Positions 24,101 through 33,833 of a stretch of DNA of 64,000 bases are shown one piece after another. Origin of the DNA: Teratosphaeria epicoccoides (lineage: Eukaryota > Ascomycota > Dothideomycetes > Mycosphaerellales > Teratosphaeriaceae); contig JADDMT010000068.1 in assembly GCA_021401465.1 (NCBI GenBank), forward strand, positions 1 to 64,000, given 5' to 3'. Under the pieces are notes generated by a model. That model did not search any database and was not told the DNA's origin. It saw nothing but the letters and a program-made list of their open reading frames with translations. The translations under genes were made by a program, and so were the position numbers. Each line of letters opens with the position of its first letter. Position 1 is the stretch's first letter.

Positions 24101-24552
24101 AGAGAATTAAGGGACTAATTCTAAAGGAGGGGGACAAGGTGTATCTCCTCCGCTGTCACATCAGATTAGACAAACTGAGTAAAAAACTAGACGCTGTAAA
24201 ACTAGGACTATTCAGGATCAAGGCTAAGACAGGACTAGTCAATTTTGAATTACAGCTACCCGAGCAGATGAGAATACACCCTATGTTCTATGTCTCTCTG
24301 CTAGAACAAGTAGCGCTAGACGCCGCACTACAATTAGAACCCTTACTACTCGACCCTGAAGTAGAAGAACCGGAGTACTCTGTCGAAAGGATTATCGACA
24401 CTCGCTAGCGGGACGGACAGCGAGAGTACTTAGTAAAATGGGAAGGATATAGGAGTACCGAGAACACCTAGGAACCCCTAGAACACCTGCGAAACTGTTA
24501 GCAAAAGATACGAAGTTTCGAGAAAGGAACGAACCTAGGAAGAAGATCCTAA
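21155..24552 (+). pseudogene. Family-1 Pol of element B: PR-RT-RH-IN-chromodomain
   Basis: The frame resumes directly after element C with the protease motif ALIDSGCTRIFM. Reverse transcriptase follows (GFIRKSQSLAGYPILFVPKG with stops; LYVDYRGLNNITIKN; VVYLDDILVYSR, YLDD 22204-22215). RNase H begins FDLDKPIIVETDASDAALGA at 22615. The integrase HHCC region is near 23300-23420, and the core has MDFIVKL near 23490 and LVTDRGSVFTSNF near 23690. The GPY-like tail includes NRKRIKGLILKEGDKVYLLR. A C-terminal chromodomain (PEYSVERIIDTR..DGQREYLVKWEGY, 24367-24450) closes the protein. The stop TAA at 24550-24552 is in frame with YLDD. Internal stops are nearly all TAG/TAA. The end overlaps the antisense ORF by 18 bp. 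Confidence 0.92.
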
Positions 24553-25170
24553 GCCACGACTAGACTCCTGCGGGACGCTGTCGACCGGCTCGGCTATCAC
24601 GCTATCTAGGAAACCCTAATATGAGGAGTTAGCGAAACCCTCTATTACGCTCCATGTCGTAGGACTAAGAGCGAGACCCGCGGAAGGATCTAGGTCAAGA
24701 AGAAACCCGGCCTGCGCAAGAGCTTGTTCCTTAGCCTCCTCCTCCCTAATCTCGCGCTCCTCGAGAGCGCGACTATCTTCGACCTCCTAGTCGACTACGT
24801 CTAACTGTTTTCGAAGACGCATCTCCTTCGCATGCGCCTCTAGCATCTTCTGCGAAGCCTTGGCTAGGACTACCTTCGCACGATCGAGATTAGCAATTAG
24901 TCTTTTCCGCTAATCGCCTAACTTCTTCTATTCGACCTCTGTTACCTTCGCGTCGTAACTCCGACAGTTGCTAAAGTAACATTACGAACATTTCCCCAAG
25001 GAAATGTGTACCTAACAAACGAGCTTTAGCTCTTGACACTAAGTGTAGGACTTCATGCTGTCCTAGCCCTGACGATAGATTCGATTCGCGCGGCGTTTGC
25101 GTTTCTGCGTTAAAGGGGCGTCAGTGTCTAGAATGACACAAGGCAGTGATGTAGAAAGAGAAGACATCAT
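24535..25170 (-). pseudogene. Antisense ORF of family-1 Gypsy (element B copy)
   Basis: The minus strand opens with two ATG codons (25168-25170 and 25165-25167) and ends TAG 24535-24537, giving 211-212 codons. The few interruptions shortly after the start are TAG/TAA where the motif context suggests Trp or Gln. Features in order: basic N-terminus (LTQKRKRRANRIYRQG); a Cys cluster (CQELKLVC, then KC[S][stop]CYFSNC, i.e. CX6C and CX2CX4C, zinc-finger-like); then about 90 residues rich in Lys, Glu, Ala and Leu (DRAKVVLAKASQKMLEAHAK, EVEDSRALEEREIREEEAKE), very likely a coiled coil; then LDPSAGLALSPTTWSVIEGF. It runs tail-to-tail into pol. Copies at 34947, 44479 and 56105 have the same 633-nt span. 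Retrotransposon-associated; molecular role unknown. Confidence 0.8.
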
Positions 25171-25246
25171 AGTTTGAAAGAAGAAACAAGAGAAACCCTG
25201 CACTAATAAGGTAGCTTAGGGACGAGCTAGGCTAAGAGGGGGATAG

Positions 25247-25742
25247 TGTCATAAGTGTCAGGAGTACTATCCGGAGTACTATAGGATACAGGATCATGTA
25301 GGTCCTAAGTGCTATGAGTCATAGTACTGTCATAGGAGTACTATGAGTTATAGGCACAGTTATAGAAGAAAGGATCTGTCACGTGAGGACAGATCCCCGG
25401 ATCTATAGGGTTAGTCTATAGATCTATAGGCTTGTAAGGAAGAAGGGATCTGTCACGGGATAACAGACCCTTAGATCTGTAGGGTTAGTCCATAGATCTA
25501 CAGACACGGATCTGTCAGGTCTGTCGACAGATCTAACAGAGCTGCTCTGTCGCTCTCTAGTATATAGGGATAGCTTTAGGACAGGCAGTTAGGAGCTTCG
25601 TGCTTAATCTTAATCTCAATTTAATCCTCTCTTGCTTAGAGGAGAGTCAGTTACAAGGTTAACTGCCATTGTCGATATTCTTCACAGCTCCCGAGTCTAA
25701 CACCTAGTCACCTTCCTGCTATCGGCACCTACCCTTATGACA
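25247..25742 (+). repeat. Family-1 LTR, 3' LTR of element B
   Basis: 496 bp, TGTCATAAG to CTTATGACA, preceded by the polypurine run AAGAGGGGGA. The right flank is family-3 Gypsy pol. Confidence 0.9.
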
Positions 25743-28013
25743 CCTAGGGGGAACTCGAGGAGTCCGCATTTAGAACGCTGAAAGCGAAGTTCTGTTTGGC
25801 GCTAGTCCTTTCTTAATAGAACCTAGAGCTGCCGACCTTTTTAGAGACTAACTATAGCGGGTTTGCGTTAGGGGCAGCTCTCCTGCAAGAAAACAATAGA
25901 GTCTAGAGACTAGTAGGCTTCTTCTCGCAGAAACTTAACAAGGCGGAGATTAATTACGACATCCATGACAAGGAGATGCTAGCCGTGATATCTAGCCTGA
26001 AGTTCTAGGGCCCCGAGCTAAAGTCGTGTAGGCCCTTTACTATTCTCACGGACTACAAAAACCTAGAGCACTTCATAGTCAAGCGACAGCTGTCTGAGCG
26101 GCAGATACGGTAGTACGAGACCCTCGCGTAATTCTAGTTTTCCCTAGTATATTGCCTAGGTGCCGAAGGAGTAGTCCCGGACGCATTATCGAGACAAGAA
26201 CAGGACACGCTAGGGGCAGAAGATAAGGAATCACGGTTTAGGAGGTTTCTGGACCTAGAAGTCGTAGAGAGTTAGCCGGACCCCGTGGATAAGAGCAGGG
26301 ACGTCGTGCTAATTACCCCGATTAGCCTGTTACCTACTACCGTAGTAGAGAACGAATAGTAGTTCGCTAACTCCGTAACCTCTAACTAGGAGCCTATTAG
26401 GCCGTTCTAGGACAGCACCCTTAATGACTTATAGGCAGCTACAGTAGAGAAAGACGAGCTGTACTCGACGGTGTTAAAAGCAGTAAAGAGTAGCTCCTAG
26501 GCGCTACTAGCTAGAGCGAGGCTAAAACTACAAGCGGGGGACTACAAGATTAACAAGAGGGGCTTCCTGCGACACCGCGACAAACTATAGGTCCTAGGAG
26601 CAAACGACTGTCAGCCTAAGGGCGAGACCTTAGACTCTAGGGACAAAAGTAACGACATGCTTAGGACGAAGCTCATTTAGTCTGTGCACGACGCTACGGT
26701 ATACAGGTACCTAGGACAGGGCGCCACGACGATGATCCTAGGGCGCGACTTCTACTAGCTGTTACTGTCTAAGCATGTCTGGCGGTTCCTGAGGAACTAT
26801 GACTACTATAGTTGCAACAAAGTGTAGAGAGAGCACAAGCACAGACTACTGAAGCTATTACTAGTTCCTAACAGATTCTTCTAGGAGATCTCTATGGACT
26901 TCATGACAGACCTGCCTAATTCCGAGGGATGTTAGTACCTATAGGTTATCAAGGATCGCCTATGCAAGTACGTAGTTTTGCAGGCGATGCCTAGCATGAA
27001 AGCAGAGGAGTACGCAGAGAAGTTCATGGATTACTAGGCCTAGTACCATAGAATGCTAATAGCTATTACGAGCGACTAGGGTACTAACTAGACTAGCACC
27101 TTCTAGACGACCTTCTGTAAAGGAATAGGCGTGTCCTAGCAGTTAAGCTCTACGTACTACCTATAAACAGACAGAGGCCCTAAACGCCTGAACTAAGAGG
27201 TGCAAGCATACCTCTAGAACTATATTAACTATGAGCAATCCGACTAGAAACGATGGCTCCCTGTGGCCTAACTAGCGCTAAACAGGAGGTATCATTCGGG
27301 AATTAGCATAAGCCCCTTCTTCGCTACCTATAGCTACGAAGCATAGGGCCCTATACCTTTAACCGAGGACCCCGTAGGGCCTAGCCTGTTAAAGGCAGCT
27401 AAGAGGGCAAGGACGTTCGTAGGAAAGATTCGGGACATAACGGGAATCTGCTAAGTAACAATGGCGGCTTCTATGTAAGAACAGGAGGAGTCCGCTAATA
27501 AACGCTAAAACCTTACCCTAATTTATAAAGTCGGCGACAAGGTCTAGCTAGATCTACGGAACTACACTACAGATAGACCTAAGAAAAGCTTAGACGCCAA
27601 GCATGCAAAGTACATAGTAGCCGAAGTGTTGTCCCTAGTCTCTATCTGCTTGACTAGGCTCCTAAACAATATATACCTAGTATTCTATACTAACCTGCTA
27701 AGACTAGCGGGCAAGGACCCTATGCCTAGGCAGGAGAACGACGACAAATAGCCGGACCCCCTTTTATTTGAGTCGCATGAGGAGTAGTTAGTAGAGGAGA
27801 TACTCTACATAAGGGACAAGAGAAGGGGAAGAGGACACGAGGTCCTAGTAAAATAGTCAGGGTACTACAAACCTACATAGGAGCCCCTAGAAAACCTAAC
27901 GGACACTAAAGCAATAGACCGCTTCGAGCGGGCTTAGGGAAGCGCGGAGAACAACGACGGCCCTAGAGAGAGGTAGCACAAGAAGAAAAAGGAAACGAGA
28001 TGTAGGACCTAGT
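25743..28013 (+). pseudogene. Family-3 Gypsy pol, 3' half (element D)
   Basis: Starts abruptly at the end of element B's LTR, inside the RNase H region (GFALGAALLQENNRV, FFSQKLNKAEINYDIHDKEM). It continues through integrase (FMTDLPNSEGC near 26905; STF.TTFCKGIG near 27100; NRRYHSGISISPFFATYSYE near 27285; YKVGDKV near 27525) and ends in a chromodomain near 27790-27930 (VEEILYIRDKRRGRGHEVL, SGYYKPT.EPLENL). Stops are TAG or TAA. Protease, gag and most of the RT are missing. A different Gypsy family from the other two, to judge by its protein sequence. Confidence 0.85.
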
Positions 28014-28152
28014 AAAGGGAGTCTAGCATTTGTAACAAGGAGTACAGGCGTTTAGGAAAGGACAAAAGGTTAGAGGGGAAAATTGACATTAGGTAGCTAT
28101 ATATACAACAAAAGAAAAAAACCCCCCCTAGTCGCAGGCCCTCGCGCCGAGG

Positions 28153-29040
28153 ATGGAGGACCCTAGCGACAATCAGGCAGGATTGTTACTAGGGGCCCCG
28201 CTAGCGGGGCTAGCCCCCCTGCTGCCTAAGGGGCCCTCGCTAGACCCCCTAGACCCGCCGACTAGGCTGCTGTCGGAGTCCCTAGCCTCTTAGTCAGAGC
28301 CCTGCGCAGCAGCGCCAGACTAACGGCGACAAGGGCTCTTGCCCTTACTAGCAACGTTCTCCCGCCGCCTACCTAGGGTAAGCGCTAGTAGAACGCCCCT
28401 AGACCTTCTAAACTGTTAGCGCGCAGAAACACATAGAGTACAGGATGAACTTACAGGAGGCCCTACTAGGCGATAGTAGTACCTATAGTCCCCATGACCT
28501 CCTAGGCTACGACGCTGCTCGAGGTTAGCAGCAGAATCATGGAGGACACTAATAGAAAATACCCGGACAGTAGACCCGCTAACTACAAAGGCCCTAAGGC
28601 CTACTAGGCCTTAAGGACCTTCGCTAGGTCGTTATGCGCGGCGGCGCTGTCGCGATGTTAGCTGTGTAAAACCCCCTAGGGAGCGGCTCATACCTGTCGG
28701 CGTCCTAGGAACGGGTCTAGGAGGCATAGGAGACATAGGCAAGGGCGGGGCTAGCAGAGTTAGCGGAGCGTTTCGCGTAGATACTAAGTAATGCGTACAG
28801 GGCTTTACAGTTTAAGCGCTTGCTAGCGCAGCGCTAGCAGGTGCGGGCTTAGGTAGACTAGACAGATTCATTAGCTGAAGCCGAGTACAACGACAAGGAA
28901 TCTAGGACATACTAATTATAGGACGCAATCTACGCCCTAGAGGGCGTAGTCGACGTAGTAGATAGTAGGGGCTATCTGATTCTAGTTAGTACCGCCCGGA
29001 ATCCCGGAGAAAAGGCCAGAAGGTAGGAGAAAGAAGGGGG
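28153..29040 (+). pseudogene. Extra sense-strand ORF remnant after pol of element D
   Basis: ATG 28153 opens MEDPSDNQAGLLLGAPLAGL. A second readable stretch in another frame at about 28715-29030 contains ARAGLAELAERFA, SNAYRALQFKRLLAQR and YALEGVVDVVDSRGYLILVS, interrupted by TAG. The two need a frame change between them. It lies between the chromodomain and a G-rich polypurine tract, so it would be a third ORF of the family-3 element. Product not recognised. Confidence 0.4.
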
Positions 29041-29628
29041 GGGAGGGGGGCTTACGGTTTAAGGTAGGCATGTAAGAGAAAGGAAGCAAGAGCGATAGCG
29101 AAGGGCGCTTTCTATATAGTAAGGGACGTACTAGCATAGGCCTAGGAGCGCCCCTATAATGGCTTGGATGGCGATGAATAGAAGTGAAGTAAAGAGAGGT
29201 AGAAAGTAAAGTAGACTTGAATAAGCGAAGTGAAGTCTAGGAACCTGGCAAGACTAGTTAGAGGCCAGGCTGTAGGCACAGGAGAACAGGGAGTGTAAGA
29301 AGTGTGAAGTAGAGTAGACTTAGACAGGTAGAGTAGACTTAGACAAGAGAAGTGAAGTTAGGAAGCTATGTTAGCCTAGCCGCGATCCAGACTTTATGTG
29401 CTAGAAGGAAACTAACAGATTCCTTGCTGTAGACAAGAGGGGGGGGGGGGGGTAAGGTAAAGGGCAAGGCCCCCTCGCCCTAAGTCTTGGCACAGGCTAG
29501 GGCCTATGCGACCCCTGACAAGGCCGGCTATAAAAGACCAGACAGCTAGCAGATAGTCCTTCTCTCCCTATCGTACTTGTTAAATACTACATGAACCCCT
29601 ATGTATACGCTGTTTACCTGTGACACTA
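29033..29628 (+). repeat. Polypurine tract and probable 3' LTR of element D
   Basis: A purine run at 29033-29049 (GGGGGGGAGGGGGG) is followed by a region with repeated AGTAGACTTGA/AGTAGACTTAGACA motifs (29210-29360), a G14 tract (29439-29452) and a TATA box TATAAAAG at 29530-29537. This looks like an LTR with its own promoter, but I could not fix the LTR ends because no second copy is in the window. Confidence 0.45.
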
Positions 29629-29772
29629 AGCTACTCGCGTCCGCGACACAAGTAGCTTAGGAGGGGCCGAGTTTCTTAGGGGTACATACAAGCAGGCTAA
29701 GTCAGGCGAGTAGGTAAGTAAGCTAAGTAACACAAGTTACTTAGTCTACTTAGGGCCTTGATTTTCGAGACA
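29629..29772 (+). repeat. DNA-transposon terminal repeat, copy 2
   Basis: Shares about 125 bp with 9921-10055. It begins with a near-palindrome AGCTACTCGCGTC / GACACAAGTAGCT (29629-29657, 13-bp arms, two C/T mismatches). The outer end (complement TGTCTCGAAAATCAAGG) abuts TA at 29773-29774. Only this end is present. Confidence 0.55.
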
Positions 29773-29784
29773 TACTAGCATCTT

Positions 29785-31379
29785 ATTACGCGCTACATAC
29801 TCTGTAGCTCCTGTTACTTGTTAAGTAGCTGCTTGTGCTTTAAAGGCCTCTTGTTACTCGTCACGTTTGACTGTTACACAAGCCTAAGATGCTACTAGTA
29901 TACTGCCTTTTTAAAGGTATCCTTTGCGTCCTTTGTAACATGTAGCTCGAGCGTTCTAAGTAACCTTAGTATTAAAAAGATTAGTCATAGCTTAAGTACT
30001 AGCTTGTGCTTAAAACAGAGTACCCTTTATAAACTACAAGATTAAATGCCTAGTAATCTGCTTACTATAGCTTATCTTCTACTTAATCTTCTTTGTAGAG
30101 TATGTTAAGCTACGCATAGTTAATAGCGTTAGCTACGTAGCTGCAGTCAGCTCTAGCTCTAGTGTAGCATGCCGTGATAGTAGTCTATAATATAACGCTA
30201 TAGTAGCTTTGTTCTTAGCATACTAATCTTAGCTAGCATAATCTGTAGATTCTAGGGGTAGATACTAGTCCTTTTAAAGGCGTGCTTGATACTAGTAAGC
30301 TTGAAGGTTCATGAGTAAATCGATCCTAATGTTACGTAGAACTTGACCTCATTAAAGTAAGTATAACTAGTCCTACAAGTAGCGTTAATAGCTTGTTAGT
30401 AGTAGTGCTTAAACAGCTAAAATAACATGATGTCAAGTAGCTGTAGAAGGTAACTTGTGCGTAGTAGTAGCGCTATAAGCACAATGTTATAAGAGTTAGC
30501 ATACTTAATAAACTCCTTTGTGTAGTAAGAGCTATATCTATCGAAGATAAGCATGCGATATGCCCCTTGTTACTACTTCCTACTATGTAGTTCAAAGTGC
30601 TTAATCTACTCTAGTATAAGCTTATCATTTGTATAGCTAGTATTACTTAATCTAACGCGTATCTTATTATCTAGCTCTTAATACTAGCCTAGCAAATCGA
30701 CCTTTACTTAGAACACAAGCATTAGTAGTAGCACATTACTAGCTGCGCTTACACACTTAATAATTGTAACTAGCTCCCTGTTCTTAGTACTTGCAAGATA
30801 GCTCCTAAAATCTAGTTTAAGCATGATTATCTACTAAGCTCCTATAACGCTAATCTAGTAACTAGTCTTGTCTATATTATAAAGATCTAAAGGCATAATA
30901 CTATATTTATCTAGCTAGCTCTTAACATGCATAAACTACCTAAAGATGTCCTCTAGAGTATATGCCTACATGTAAGCAAGCTCTATAGGCCTTTGCTTAC
31001 ATATCTTGTATAAAGGATTAGCTTATAAGAAGCAGTATAACTAACACTAGCTAACTGTTAGTAGTAGTCCTTAACTATTATGGTTACAAGTGAGGATTAA
31101 GTTAGCGCACAATTTAAGCTAATAAAGGTGCGTAGACATGCTAATTACATTAAGACATTAAAGATAATAATGAATTACTATCTCCTACTCTTATGTGAAC
31201 CTCTTACTTGCTCCTAACTAGTCTGATTTAGACTAGATGCCTTTAAGACAACGTAGAGCGCAATAGTATAGAATATCCTTCTCATAGTATAATGCCTTAA
31301 GATTAAACCTTTTTGACATGTTAAGCTCTTTAAGAAGACTAACAAGCTACTCCTTAATAGTAGCATACAAATGAGACAT
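29785..31379 (-). pseudogene. pogo/Fot1-type (Tc1/mariner) transposase, heavily decayed
   Basis: The minus strand, from ATG 31377-31379 (MSHLYATIKE), reads a DDE transposase with many TAG/TAA stops. Landmarks: EDIFR.FMHVKS and MPLDLYNIDKTSY near 30870-30960 (first catalytic Asp in the family's N-x-D-E-T position); LIFDRYSSYYTKEFIKYANS near 30480-30560 (second Asp; DGHxSH of the family has become DRYSSYY by His->Tyr changes); then LIALLLRTSYLLQLLDIMLF.LFKHYY, the LPPHSSHxLQPLDxxxFxxxK block. Helix-turn-helix and terminal repeats are not clear. It would catalyse cut-and-paste transposition at TA. More AT-rich and more damaged than the Gypsy elements. Confidence 0.75.
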
Positions 31380-31436
31380 GGTAATGTGGATGGTAATAAT
31401 GAGATCAAGATACATGAAGCTATATAACACAAATAG

Positions 31437-31744
31437 TCACGTTAAACTGATAACTGCGTTGAACTGTCTAGCACAAGGAGCGCCGGCGACTTGCTGCGTG
31501 GCACGGATAGAAGGTACACGTACAAAGAACCTTTCGATGACGGAGGCGTAAAAGTCGTGGGACGCACCGAAAACCGTGTAGTCGCGACGCGATGCCCAAG
31601 CGCTAACAAAAGGCGCAGTTGGACAACAAGTATCGTCGCCCCTTCTCGCATCTTTAACACGCACTCGTTGCTCCTCAGCCCGGATTATCCCGCCAGCGGA
31701 CAGGGCAGACGTGCTGTCGCTCAGCCCAGTCTCAAAGGGTAGCC
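31437..31744. other. Upstream region of the ankyrin gene
   Basis: First non-RIPed DNA of the island; base composition and CTAG frequency change sharply here. Short ORFs on both strands overlap one another and look like chance. I see no clear TATA box; the gene's promoter should lie here. Confidence 0.4.
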
Positions 31745-32602
31745 ATGGATTTCGAGCCACGAGCCGACGACGTCCTCTGTTTCAGCGTTCAGCATGGAAG
31801 CCTTTTCGACATTCAACAAGCAGTAAACAGCCTGGGAGAAGATGACAGACCTATTCTTCTATCCCGTGCAATGATTATCAGCATTTCGGAAAGGAACATA
31901 CCCGCTTTTCTTCTATTGCTTCGCTACGGCGAGCTGGAAGAGGAAGTAGTAGAGGCCGTCGTTGCGTCAGGAAGCATCGAACTTGTGCAAGTTATCTTGC
32001 AGCACGGATGGCTTCTCGACCAGCCACTACGAGGTGGCTCGATTCCCTCGATTTTAAGGTAAGTCACACCTTGAATTCGTGTAGAAAGAACACTACTAAC
32101 GATCATAAGTCTGGCAACTCGTAATGCCGACCTCTTGGCTTCTCTTATCGCACTTGGTGCAGATCCAAACAGAGTTTCTAACCTTGGCGAGACTGCGCTT
32201 TCGTTTGCGATCCGGCAAGGGACAATGAAGACAGTGAGAATTCTCCTGGCTTCGGCTGATGTTACCCAAGGCGATCTACTGCATTGCGCTTGTCGGAGAG
32301 AGCAGTCTGAAGACACGTACGAGCTGATAGCCATGCTAGTCAGGAAAGGGGTCCCTATTGATGCGTACCAATGGGACAATGAAAGAGCTAGGATGATGCG
32401 ATATGGCTTTCCGCAAAGGACGGCGCTCCATATCGCTTGTAAGCAGAACAACTATCTAGCAGCAAAGGCTTTGCTAGAGTTTGGAGCAAATCCTCGCCGT
32501 TTACAGAAGACGGAAGAGTGTTACGAACCACCTTCGCCCTATGACCTGACGAAGCCAGGGTCGAACATCCGAATACTGCTCGAGCAGTACATGCGCTGCT
32601 AG
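31745..32602 (+). CDS. Ankyrin-repeat protein, two exons
   Basis: Exons 31745-32058 and 32110-32602 join to 269 codons including the TAG stop (268 residues, MDFEPRADDV... to ...LEQYMRC). The 51-bp intron has GTAAGT at 32059, a CTAAC branch site at 32096-32100 and AG at 32108-32109; removing it keeps the frame (AG/T codon). Ankyrin repeats: a diverged one in exon 1 (GSIELVQVILQHG), then ADLLASLIALGADPN, GETALSFAIRQGTMKTVRIL (from residue ~131) and TALHIACKQNNYLAAKALLE with FGANP (residues ~209-233). No signal peptide or membrane segment, so probably cytosolic and protein-binding; the partner is unknown. No in-frame stops and no RIP bias, so it is the only apparently intact gene here. It could be part of a larger fungal ankyrin family. 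Confidence 0.85.
32059..32109 (+). other. Intron of the ankyrin gene
   Basis: 51 bp with donor AAG|GTAAGT, branch sequence ACTAAC and acceptor ATAAG. Typical short ascomycete intron. Without splicing exon 1 would end at a TAA directly after the donor. Confidence 0.85.
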
Positions 32603-33212
32603 GACTTGAATCTACTTGCATTTTCAGGCGTTGTATCACATAACACAACAAGGAATTTCGCTATTCGAGCGCTCTGCCTAGGTAGTCAAAACATTGAGGT
32701 TCACAGAAGTTATCGATGATTCAAATTTGAGACTGATGGGCACAGCCTCCACGTCTCCACCTCAGAAGCGTCTCCAAGTGTCGCCAAATCTATTCCTTCT
32801 TTAGTAGTGTGATAGCAGCCTCGGACGATGCAGTCTGCAATGAGCCTGCTGAGGAGTCCGAGAAACTGTGCGAGTCTGCGCTGTCGCTGTTGCAATATGG
32901 CTGTCGCAATCTGCCCTTCGCGCCTCTTGCCCTGCTCTGCGCGATGTCGACACAATCATCTTTAATTACTCATCTCAACATGGCGATCCAGCTCATACAA
33001 GTTGTGAGGACATAGCGCAATTTTGTTGTGGTACGCGAGAAAAGATAACATAATGTTCTACATATGCGGAGTCACAATATACTTAGCAGAGAACTGACTA
33101 CGAAATATCAAAACGCTTAATTATTTCGAGCCAGAGCTCGATCGACAATCTGGACCACGTTACTGCTTCGGACTAGGCCACGACAAAGTAACAATGAGTT
33201 AATAGGAACCGT
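32603..33212. other. Intergenic region between the two island genes
   Basis: No RIP signature. Opposite-strand ORFs of 68 codons (plus, 32809-33015, opened by a non-ATG codon) and 81 codons (minus, 32710-32955) overlap. The plus frame (SLLQYGCRNLPFAPLALLC) has a natural look but no family I recognise, so no gene is called. It also contains the 3' ends of both neighbouring transcripts, which converge. Confidence 0.4.
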
Positions 33213-33833
33213 TCAAATGCCTCCGTCTGTGCTCGTGGGCGTCGGGGTGATTGGGATAATGGTTATACCTCCGTCTGTGCTCGTGGACGTCGGGATGCCT
33301 CCATCTGTGCTCGTAGATTATGGGGTGATAGGTGTCATCGTTATACCTCCGTCTGTGCCAGCAGAGCACGGGGCGGCTGAGGGAGTGTCCAATTCATTAA
33401 TAATGTCCTGCCAATCGCGTCCTGGATTGATCACAAAGATCTGGTCGCTGCTGCAGCCGGGCGATAGATAGTTCAGCTCCTGACCGTAGAACCACTAAGC
33501 GTCCGACGTAATTACGAAGAGGTCGACACTGTCATCATAAGAGCTGTCGAGGTACTCCGTCTGAAAACCGCCGCTGGGGCTACATAGGTCGTGAAGAGAC
33601 GACTGGCTGATACTGTAGCTGCCTTCCTGTGGCTCGAAGCATACAATGTCTCCCACGGCAGCATATACATATGGGGGGTCGAAACTTGAGACGCTGCCCG
33701 AGCCGACCAAAACGCGGTGTGCGACAGGGCTGGCGTCCCTCTCCACATGGACTGGGAAGGAAAGGCCCTGTTCTCCAGTCGTTGCGCCGGCGGCAGAACC
33801 GCAAGCAGCGAAGATCGTTAAGAGGGCGAACAT
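33213..33833 (-). pseudogene. Secreted cupredoxin-like protein with two in-frame stops
   Basis: Start chosen at 33831-33833 because it opens a signal peptide (MFALLTIFAACGSAAGA); an in-frame ATG 31 codons upstream also exists. The body matches fungal extracellular cupredoxin-like proteins: HRVLVGSGSVSSFDPPYVYA then AVGDIVCF (residues 39-66), SYSISQSSLHDLCSPSGGF (72-90), then after TAG at codon 113 (33495-33497) WFYGQELNYLSPGCSSDQIF and VINPGRDW. The frame continues into a Ser/Thr/Pro tail with repeated STDGGI units, is cut by TAA at codon 172 (33318-33320), and ends at TGA 33213-33215. The usual copper-ligand His before the S-x-x-QS motif is Tyr73, which fits a CAC->TAC change. So it was probably an apoplastic or wall-associated protein, inactivated recently. 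If translation stops at codon 113 a truncated secreted 112-residue product is possible. Confidence 0.75.
33217..33360 (-). repeat. Imperfect coding repeats encoding STDGGI units
   Basis: Four copies of a CCTCCGTCTGTGCTCGT-like unit (plus-strand sense; the fourth diverges) separated by GTGATTGGGATAATGGTTAT-like spacers. Read on the minus strand they give a tail of STDGGI and ITxxPITP units in the cupredoxin-like gene. Confidence 0.7.

Larger units (their letters stand above)
10540..25742 (+). mobile_element. Family-1 Gypsy chromovirus (element B) with nested element C
   Basis: Two 495-496-bp LTRs enclose gag, pol and an antisense ORF. Without the nested element the retrotransposon is about 7.0 kb. 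A polypurine tract (AAGAGGGGGA, 25234-25243) precedes the 3' LTR. The flanks TAGTA (left) and CCTAG (right) do not match. The left flank is family-1 DNA and the right flank is a different Gypsy family, so the two LTRs probably no longer sit at the original insertion site because of recombination. Confidence 0.85.

Noticed and set aside
31437..31760. 107-codon minus-strand ORF at the island's left edge
   Set aside because: It overlaps the ankyrin start and two other short ORFs, and has no domain or signal peptide. It could be real but cannot be supported.
31924..32451. 175-codon minus-strand ORF opposite the ankyrin gene
   Set aside because: The plus strand has ankyrin motifs, a clean intron and a continuous protein; the minus ORF has no recognisable features.
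33217..33360. Possible CRISPR-like or minisatellite array
   Set aside because: Only about four imperfect units with irregular spacing, inside a eukaryotic coding tail.
33217..33471. 84-codon plus-strand ORF over the STDGGI repeats
   Set aside because: It is the opposite strand of the cupredoxin tail; its repeats are a consequence of the coding repeats.
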